From positions 754-6,100 of the forward strand of contig DDHX01000016.1 in the NCBI GenBank assembly GCA_002338255.1: 5,347 nucleotides of DNA, written 5' to 3'. The first letter of the stretch is position 1. The number at the start of each line of letters is the position of its first letter. The translations under genes and the position numbers were made by a program. The notes under the pieces are model-generated. The model had not been told where the DNA came from. It saw nothing but the letters and a program-made list of their open reading frames with translations, and made no database searches. Of this stretch, positions 1 through 3,596 are shown piece after piece. The DNA comes from Ruminococcaceae bacterium UBA1865. Lineage in GTDB: Bacteria; Bacillota; Clostridia; Oscillospirales; Acutalibacteraceae.

Positions 1-424
1 TCATACTGTACTTGAAAGCATGCATCCACTTGTAAGAGGGTTTGACAATACCTTTTATGCACCGCATTCCCGTAATACCGAAGTGCGGCTTGCGGATATT
101 GAAAAACATGATGATTTAATTGTATTAACGACTTCTGATACTGCCGGGGTTCATATGGTTGCAAGAAAGAATGGCAGACAGTTTTTTATTACAGGTCATT
201 TAGAATATGATCAGGATACGCTTGCCAATGAATATTTGAGGGACCTGAAAAAAGGGATGCATCCTCTCATTCCCCAAAATTACTTTCCGAACGATGACAT
301 CACACGGGAGCCGCCATTTGTATGGCGCAGTCACGCGAACCTGCTATTTATCAACTGGCTTAATTATTATGTATATCAGCAAACCCCTTACGATTTGAAA
401 GATCTTACCGATAATGAGTGCTGA
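1..424 (+). CDS. metA: Homoserine O-acyltransferase (MetA family), C-terminal part, 5' end cut by window
   Basis: MetA transfers an acyl group from acetyl-CoA or succinyl-CoA to the hydroxyl of L-homoserine, the first committed step of methionine synthesis, in the cytoplasm. The frame is open from the first base (HTVLES precedes the first internal Met at 20), so 140 C-terminal residues of a protein usually about 300 long are present. Family landmarks are HPLVRGFD, FYAPHSR and FITGHLEYD; the last carries the catalytic His and Glu (E. coli His235 and Glu237). The 72 residues after that Glu match the E. coli spacing, so the C-terminus is complete. The catalytic Cys and the residue that decides acetyl versus succinyl donor lie outside the window, so donor choice cannot be read. 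Many Firmicutes MetA proteins use acetyl-CoA, which is known of the family and not shown here. The gene converges on spoIIA, with a shared terminator between them. Confidence 0.96.
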   Translation, partial: HTVLESMHPLVRGFDNTFYAPHSRNTEVRLADIEKHDDLIVLTTSDTAGVHMVARKNGRQFFITGHLEYDQDTLANEYLRDLKKGMHPLIPQNYFPNDDITREPPFVWRSHANLLFINWLNYYVYQQTPYDLKDLTDNEC

Positions 425-431
425 ATAAAAC

Positions 432-482
432 GAGGTTGTAACAAATAGGTGAAAAAACACCTTATGTTACAACCTCATTTTT
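432..482. terminator. Probable bidirectional Rho-independent terminator between metA and sigF
   Basis: Perfect 12-bp arms, GAGGTTGTAACA at 432-443 and TGTTACAACCTC at 465-476, enclose a second short stem (AGGTG/CACCT) around an A6 loop. On the plus strand the stem is followed by ATTTTTGT, and it starts 7 nt after the metA stop. On the minus strand it is followed by GTTTTATT, 33 nt past the sigF stop. T-rich tails on both sides, in a convergent gap with no other gene, fit a terminator serving both transcription units. Confidence 0.9.
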
Positions 483-508
483 GTATTGTACAAGTTGTTA
501 GGAACGGA

Positions 509-1159
509 TCAAGAAAGTTTTGCGCGCAGCTGGCTGAGGATTGCTTTTTCACGCCGTGAAACCTGTACCTGAGTCATGCCAAGTGCAGCAGCAGTTTGCA
601 TTTGCGTGCGGCTTTTGAAATAACGAAATACAATAATACTCCTGTCCTTTGGCTCAAGCTCGGTTACCACTTGCTTTAGAGATAAAAGCTCTGCGATTTT
701 ATCATCGCCGGAATCGATACTGATATCAATCTGGCCACCGCCGTCCTCCGGTGAAGCTGTAAGCGAAAGCGGAAACTGTGAAGCGCCGAGCGCCTGTGCA
801 GCTTCGGCAGGTTCAACCTGAAGTATTTCGGCAAGTTCGCCGACCGTAGGCGATCTCCCCTCTCTTTCACTGAAAGCCGCTGCCTCACGCGAAGCACGCA
901 TCGCAAGTTCCTTTAAACCGCGGCCAATTTTCACAGCGCCGCCGTCCCGGAAAAGCCGTCTGATTTCACCGAGAATCACTGGCACAGCGTAAGTGGAAAA
1001 CTTAACGCCCCTGTCGCTGTCGAAGTTATCGACAGCCTTGACAAGACCAAGGCATCCCGCCTGAAAAAGGTCGTCATATTCCATCCCACGTCCCTTGAAA
1101 TGTTTTGCGCAGGCATGGACAAGGCCAATATTTTCGCTGATAATTTGATTTCTATCCAT
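509..1159 (-). CDS. sigF: RNA polymerase sigma-F factor (SpoIIAC), N-terminally short
   Basis: Sigma factor of the SigF/SigG/SigB class that directs the first forespore-specific transcription after asymmetric division. Region 2 spans roughly residues 5-72 (GMEYDDLFQAGCLGLVKAVD, then FSTYAVPVILGEIRRLFRD). Region 3 is about 75-125 (VKIGRGLKEL, then SPTVGELAEIL). Region 4 is about 157-214, with the helix-turn-helix TQMQTAAALGMTQVQVSR. It is called SigF because it ends a spoIIAA-spoIIAB-sigma operon. The protein has 216 residues against 255 for B. subtilis SigF. The C-termini match, so about 36-39 N-terminal residues are missing, and the frame is closed upstream by a TGA at 1205-1207. The ATG lies 4 nt after the spoIIAB stop with no good Shine-Dalgarno (only GAATTGAGAAA), so translation is probably coupled to spoIIAB. 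Activity should be held off by SpoIIAB. Confidence 0.95.
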   Translation of the reverse strand: MDRNQIISENIGLVHACAKHFKGRGMEYDDLFQAGCLGLVKAVDNFDSDRGVKFSTYAVPVILGEIRRLFRDGGAVKIGRGLKELAMRASREAAAFSEREGRSPTVGELAEILQVEPAEAAQALGASQFPLSLTASPEDGGGQIDISIDSGDDKIAELLSLKQVVTELEPKDRSIIVFRYFKSRTQMQTAAALGMTQVQVSRREKAILSQLRAKLS

Positions 1160-1163
1160 TTTC

Positions 1164-1610
1164 TCAATTCGTCTTTTGCATCGGACGGCGTTCGATTGTC
1201 TTATTCATGGTAACAGAGGTTCCATGACCTATCTTTGAAGTTACCTTCAGCTTATCCATAAAGCTTTCCATTACCGCAAAACCCAGCCCCGCACGCTCAT
1301 CACCCGCCGTTGTAAACAATGGCTGCATGGCCTGTCCAATATCTTCGATACCGCAGCCTTTGTCACGTATTCTGATTGCAATCCTGCCGTTGTCATACAA
1401 TTTGCAGTTTATGTAAATAACACCAATAGAATCTCGGTAAGCGTGAACAATACAGTTGGTGACGGCTTCGGAGACCGCCGTTTTGATATCGCTGAGTTCA
1501 TCGATAGTCGGGTCAAGCTGAGCCGCAAATGCCGCTACAGCCGCCCTGCCAAAAGATTCGTTTGCCGAACAGCTTAAAAAGGAAACAGACATCTCATTCG
1601 TTGGCTTCAT
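1164..1610 (-). CDS. spoIIAB: Anti-sigma-F factor and serine kinase SpoIIAB
   Basis: Binds SigF and blocks it, and phosphorylates SpoIIAA using ATP; both activities belong to the forespore partner switch. The 148 residues match the family length (146 in B. subtilis) and carry a GHKL ATPase fold. The N-box is SEAVTNCIVHAYRD, with Glu48 (the presumed general base) and Asn52 (Mg2+ ligand). The G1 box is IRDKGCGIEDI (Asp83, Gly85, Gly87), followed by QPLFTT, and the G2 box is RAGLGFAVMESFMD (Gly108, Gly110). Arg22 in NESFGR corresponds to B. subtilis Arg20, known to contact both SigF and SpoIIAA. The first Met is preferred because the N-terminus then aligns with B. subtilis; AAAGGAT lies 10-11 nt upstream, inside spoIIAA. 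The QPLFTT context and the operon partners favour SpoIIAB over the paralogue RsbW. Confidence 0.97.
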   Translation of the reverse strand: MKPTNEMSVSFLSCSANESFGRAAVAAFAAQLDPTIDELSDIKTAVSEAVTNCIVHAYRDSIGVIYINCKLYDNGRIAIRIRDKGCGIEDIGQAMQPLFTTAGDERAGLGFAVMESFMDKLKVTSKIGHGTSVTMNKTIERRPMQKTN

Positions 1611-1929
1611 TGATTTTCACATCCTTTACAATACTGCAGAGCTGATTCAAGCCCGCGAGGTTTACAATTTTTTCAATCTTAGGCTGTAAATTTGCAATTT
1701 TAACCCTACCGTTCCATAGCTGCATCAGCTTGCAGCGCCCCATGATCAGCCCCACGCCGGAACTGTCCATAAACTGTACCCCGGAAAAGTCGAGGATCAA
1801 AAGCTTCGGCTTTACCTTTGCTGCCGCTTCGTCGATTGCACCGCGGATTTCCCGCGCGGAGTGATGGTCGATTTCACCGCTGAGTACTGCGGTCAGCTCG
1901 CTCTCCCTCAAAATTAGTCTGACGCCCAT
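1594..1929 (-). CDS. spoIIAA: Anti-sigma-F factor antagonist SpoIIAA
   Basis: A STAS-domain protein that binds SpoIIAB when unphosphorylated and releases SigF; SpoIIAB inactivates it by phosphorylation, and SpoIIE (not in this window) reactivates it. It has 111 residues, close to the usual length of about 117. Typical STAS features are LSGEIDHHSAREIR near the N-terminus, the strand KLLILDFSGVQFMDSSGVGLIMGR, and the C-terminal half VKIANLQPKIEKIVNLAGL. The phospho-acceptor is Ser57 in DSSG, equivalent to B. subtilis Ser58. It is the first gene of the operon, starts behind a strong GGAGGT site, and its end overlaps spoIIAB by 17 nt, which fits coupled synthesis of two partners whose ratio matters. 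RsbV is the alternative by fold, but the adjoining SpoIIAB and sigma-F genes argue against it. Confidence 0.96.
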   Translation of the reverse strand: MGVRLILRESELTAVLSGEIDHHSAREIRGAIDEAAAKVKPKLLILDFSGVQFMDSSGVGLIMGRCKLMQLWNGRVKIANLQPKIEKIVNLAGLNQLCSIVKDVKINEANE

Positions 1930-1935
1930 ACCGTT

Positions 1936-1941
1936 ACCTCC
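1936..1941 (-). promoter_or_regulatory. Ribosome binding site of spoIIAA
   Basis: GGAGGT on the minus strand with 6 nt to the ATG at 1927-1929. It is a near-consensus Shine-Dalgarno, much stronger than those of spoIIAB and sigF, and it fixes the spoIIAA start. It lies 21 nt downstream of the 14-bp palindrome and is not part of it. Confidence 0.9.
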
Positions 1942-1962
1942 ATTGATTTTATGTAATACTAC

Positions 1963-1994
1963 TCTCCAATTAAAATGTATATTTTAATTGGAGA
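1963..1994. repeat. Perfect 14-bp inverted repeat in the spoIIA leader
   Basis: TCTCCAATTAAAAT at 1963-1976 and its exact complement ATTTTAATTGGAGA at 1981-1994 are separated by only 4 nt. It ends 33 nt before the spoIIAA ATG. No T-tract follows on either strand, so it does not look like an ordinary terminator. It could be an operator-like palindrome or a 5'-UTR hairpin that protects the mRNA; the sequence does not decide. Confidence 0.9.
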
Positions 1995-2010
1995 ACGCCC
2001 GGCTTGCCGT

Positions 2011-2031
2011 GCTTATTTTACGCTTATTTTA
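2011..2031. repeat. Two-copy direct repeat of GCTTATTTTA, 11-nt period
   Basis: GCTTATTTTA occurs at 2011-2020 and again at 2022-2031, separated by one base. The second copy is also part of a small inverted repeat, CGCTTA (2021-2026) with TAAGCG (2030-2035). An 11-nt period is about one helical turn, which could suit side-by-side protein sites; simple slippage is an equally good explanation. Confidence 0.8.
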
Positions 2032-2055
2032 AGCGCAAAACTCGTCTCATGCAAA
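2026..2055 (-). promoter_or_regulatory. Candidate sigma-A-like promoter 2 for spoIIA
   Basis: On the minus strand TTTGCA (2050-2055, a weak -35), an 18-nt spacer and TAAAAT (2026-2031, 5 of 6 to the -10 consensus). It would start transcripts near 2019, downstream of the 13-bp palindrome. The -35 match is poor and the region is AT-rich, so chance is likely. It is listed as an alternative because the spoIIA promoter is otherwise unassigned. Confidence 0.25.
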
Positions 2056-2108
2056 ATCCAACGCGCTTCGCGCTATAAAAACGTGATTCCACGTTTTTAT
2101 AGGATTTT
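2053..2108. repeat. Nested inverted repeat with perfect 13-bp palindrome
   Basis: The core is CTATAAAAACGTG (2073-2085), loop ATTC, then CACGTTTTTATAG (2090-2102), an exact 13-bp inverted repeat. Beside it lies GCGC-TTC-GCGC (2063-2073). Outer arms AAAATCC (2053-2059) and GGATTTT (2102-2108) close around both, giving a potential three-way structure. The core also has A5-stem-T5 form on both strands, resembling a weak bidirectional terminator. The compact nested symmetry resembles small dispersed intergenic repeats, but copy number cannot be judged from one window. Confidence 0.85.
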
Positions 2109-2132
2109 AGTATAATTTTATAGTATTGGCAA
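2104..2132 (-). promoter_or_regulatory. Candidate sigma-A-like promoter 1 for spoIIA
   Basis: On the minus strand TTGCCA (2127-2132, 5 of 6 to the -35 consensus), a spacer of exactly 17 nt and TAAAAT (2104-2109, 5 of 6 to the -10). It is the best sigma-A match upstream of spoIIAA and would give a leader of about 165 nt starting inside the 13-bp palindrome. In B. subtilis spoIIA is transcribed by sigma-H with Spo0A, so either this organism differs, the site is used by another unit, or it is a chance match in AT-rich DNA. Confidence 0.4.
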
Positions 2133-2174
2133 AACAGTTGTACTTTATACACCGGATTTCTATTTATATGCAAT

Positions 2175-2207
2175 AAAAAATCCCTTATCTATAACGATAA
2201 GGGATTT
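2175..2207 (-). terminator. Rho-independent terminator of folC
   Basis: A perfect 12-bp inverted repeat, AAATCCCTTATC at 2178-2189 and GATAAGGGATTT at 2196-2207, with a 6-nt loop. On the minus strand the stem runs into TTTTTTATTG. It begins about 40 nt past the folC stop, in the correct orientation to end the valS-folC transcript before spoIIA. The plus-strand tail is poorer. Confidence 0.92.
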
Positions 2208-2246
2208 CCTTTAAAATTTTGCTCGAAATTTGCGGACAAGCCGTTT

Positions 2247-3536
2247 TTATTTTATATGAAGCAATTTTAGGATACGCGGACGGATTTCCCCCGCCAGATA
2301 AAGGGAGCCGCAAATTAGCAGGGCGCCATCGCTGCCGAGCATACCAAGTGCCTTTTCAAGAGCTTCATCCGCATCGGTCATTGCTTCCGTACTTGTGCCG
2401 AGGCTTGTCCATTGGGCAGCCAACGCTTCCGCACTCATCGCACGCGGGTTAGCGGGTGCAAGGGTAATGACATGAGAAAATAAACCGGCAAGATTTCGGG
2501 TCGCAGATGCAGCATCTTTATCGGCAAGCATCCCCATAATGGCAACGACTTTTTTACCCGCGAGGTATTTTCTGACTGCATCGGCAAGCGCAGCAGTGCC
2601 GTCAGGATTATGGGCACCATCGAGCAGAATGGTCGGATCAGACGATATCAGCTCTAATCTTGCCGGAAAACTTGCAGATGAAAAGCCCGCTTCAATGCTG
2701 TGGTCGGCAATATCGTAATCCTCACCCTTTAAAACTTCAATCACCGCAAGCGCAGTGACAGCATTTTTCACCTGATGCTCACCGATAAACGGCAGGCTCA
2801 CCAGTAAGTCGTTGTACTCAAGCCCGGTTCCGGTAATATTCATGGAAAGCAGCGTAACACTGTTCATATCCGCAAGAATGAACTGATTATGCCGGGCAGC
2901 CGCTGTGCTGCGGATAACTTCGAGCACTTCCGGCTTTTGATCCGGGTAACAAACGGTAATTCCATTTTCTTTTATAATCCCGCATTTTTCATAGGCAATC
3001 TGTTCAAGCGTGTTCCCCAAAACCGCAGTATGGTCAAGTGAGATAGAGGTTATGACTGACACAAGCGGCGCTTTAATTACATTGGTTGCGTCGAGGCGGC
3101 CGCCAAGACCTACCTCCAGTACAACAATCTCACAGTCGTTTTGCGCAAACCACTGCATGGCAATTGCGGTAATAAATTCAAATTCAGTAATAATTTCATC
3201 ATTTGCAGCCATCTGCTCCACTACCGGAAAAGTTTTCTCGACAAGCGCAGCCAAGTCTTCATGCGATATCATTTCGCCGTTAATCTGCATCCGCTCGCAA
3301 AAGTCGGTCACATAAGGCGAAGTGAACAGTCCGGTTTTATAGAGGGATTTTCTGACTACCGACGATATCAGTGCGCAGGTGGAACCTTTTCCGTTTGTAC
3401 CGGCAACGTGAACAAATTTCAGTTTGTCCTGCGGATTGCCCAGCAGTTCAAGCAGTTTTTCCACACGCTCCAAACCGGGCTTCATTCCAAAGCGCAGGAG
3501 CGAAGTTATTTTATTGATTGCTTCTTCATAAGTCAT
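2247..3536 (-). CDS. folC: Folylpolyglutamate synthase / dihydrofolate synthase FolC
   Basis: A cytoplasmic Mur-ligase-family enzyme that uses ATP to add glutamate to folates; bacterial members often also make dihydrofolate from dihydropteroate. The 429 residues match the family length. Visible motifs in order: the P-loop HVAGTNGKGST (residues 43-53, Lys50), the folate-loop region LFTSPYVTDFCERMQING (70-87), EVGLGGRLDATN (141-152), SISLDHTAVLG (164-174), and YEKCGIIK (182-189), whose Lys184 is probably the carbamylated lysine of the family. In the C-terminal domain are LLDGAHNPDG (304-313) and IMGMLADKD (333-341). AGGTG lies 6 nt before the ATG. It follows valS by 60 nt on the same strand, a pairing also found in Bacillus, and is followed by its own terminator. 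Whether it has both activities cannot be told from motifs. Confidence 0.97.
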   Translation of the reverse strand: MTYEEAINKITSLLRFGMKPGLERVEKLLELLGNPQDKLKFVHVAGTNGKGSTCALISSVVRKSLYKTGLFTSPYVTDFCERMQINGEMISHEDLAALVEKTFPVVEQMAANDEIITEFEFITAIAMQWFAQNDCEIVVLEVGLGGRLDATNVIKAPLVSVITSISLDHTAVLGNTLEQIAYEKCGIIKENGITVCYPDQKPEVLEVIRSTAAARHNQFILADMNSVTLLSMNITGTGLEYNDLLVSLPFIGEHQVKNAVTALAVIEVLKGEDYDIADHSIEAGFSSASFPARLELISSDPTILLDGAHNPDGTAALADAVRKYLAGKKVVAIMGMLADKDAASATRNLAGLFSHVITLAPANPRAMSAEALAAQWTSLGTSTEAMTDADEALEKALGMLGSDGALLICGSLYLAGEIRPRILKLLHIK

Positions 3537-3542
3537 TTTTTA

Positions 3543-3547
3543 CACCT
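3543..3547 (-). promoter_or_regulatory. Ribosome binding site of folC
   Basis: AGGTG on the minus strand with a 6-nt spacer (TAAAAA) to the ATG at 3534-3536. It is a moderate Shine-Dalgarno that supports the chosen folC start. Confidence 0.7.
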
Positions 3548-3563
3548 GTATTTCTAACGAGAT

Positions 3564-3590
3564 GAAGGACGAACAAAAAGTCCGTCCTTC
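3564..3590 (-). repeat. Hairpin in the valS-folC gap
   Basis: On the minus strand GAAGGACGGAC, loop TTTTT, GTTCGTCCTTC forms an 11-bp stem with one G-U pair, starting 6 nt after the valS stop. No T-tract follows the stem (ATCTCGTTAG comes next), so it is not a canonical intrinsic terminator. It may protect the 3' end of valS message or weaken read-through into folC. Confidence 0.75.
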
Positions 3591-3596
3591 TCAAAA

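Larger units (their letters stand above)
1930..2246. other. Non-coding leader/intergenic stretch between folC and spoIIAA
   Basis: These 317 nt carry no convincing gene. They are AT-rich compared with the flanking genes and hold, in minus-strand order, the folC terminator (2175-2207), a sigma-A-like promoter candidate (2104-2132), a nested inverted repeat (2053-2108), a second promoter candidate (2026-2055), a direct repeat (2011-2031), a perfect palindrome (1963-1994) and the spoIIAA RBS. The spoIIA promoter must lie here unless the operon is read through from folC. I found no clear sigma-H promoter (AGGA ... GAAT) and no clear Spo0A box (TGTCGAA) by eye. Confidence 0.85.

Noticed and set aside
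676..1167. Minus-strand open frames at 676-906 and 976-1167
   Set aside because: They overlap sigF in another frame and have no recognisable content, while sigF is clearly conserved.
1164..1929. Reading the pair as RsbV/RsbW (sigma-B control) instead of SpoIIAA/SpoIIAB
   Set aside because: QPLFTT and the close match of both proteins to SpoIIA sequences, plus the gene order ending in a SigF-type sigma factor, fit spoIIA better.
1963..1994. The 14-bp palindrome as a Rho-independent terminator
   Set aside because: The stem is AT-rich and no T-run follows it on either strand.
2204..2210. AGGAAAT as a sigma-H -35 element
   Set aside because: It belongs partly to the folC terminator stem, and no GAAT-type -10 lies at the proper distance.
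2220..2226. GCTCGAA as a possible Spo0A box (TGTCGAA)
   Set aside because: Only 5 of 7 match, and it sits in the folC 3' UTR, upstream of a strong terminator and far from spoIIAA.
2219..2452. 77-residue plus-strand open frame starting in the folC-spoIIA gap
   Set aside because: Mostly antisense to the folC 3' end, with no ribosome site or motif.
3010..3557. Two plus-strand open frames (3010-3315 and 3141-3557)
   Set aside because: Antisense to the conserved N-terminal half of folC; no motif or supporting ribosome site.
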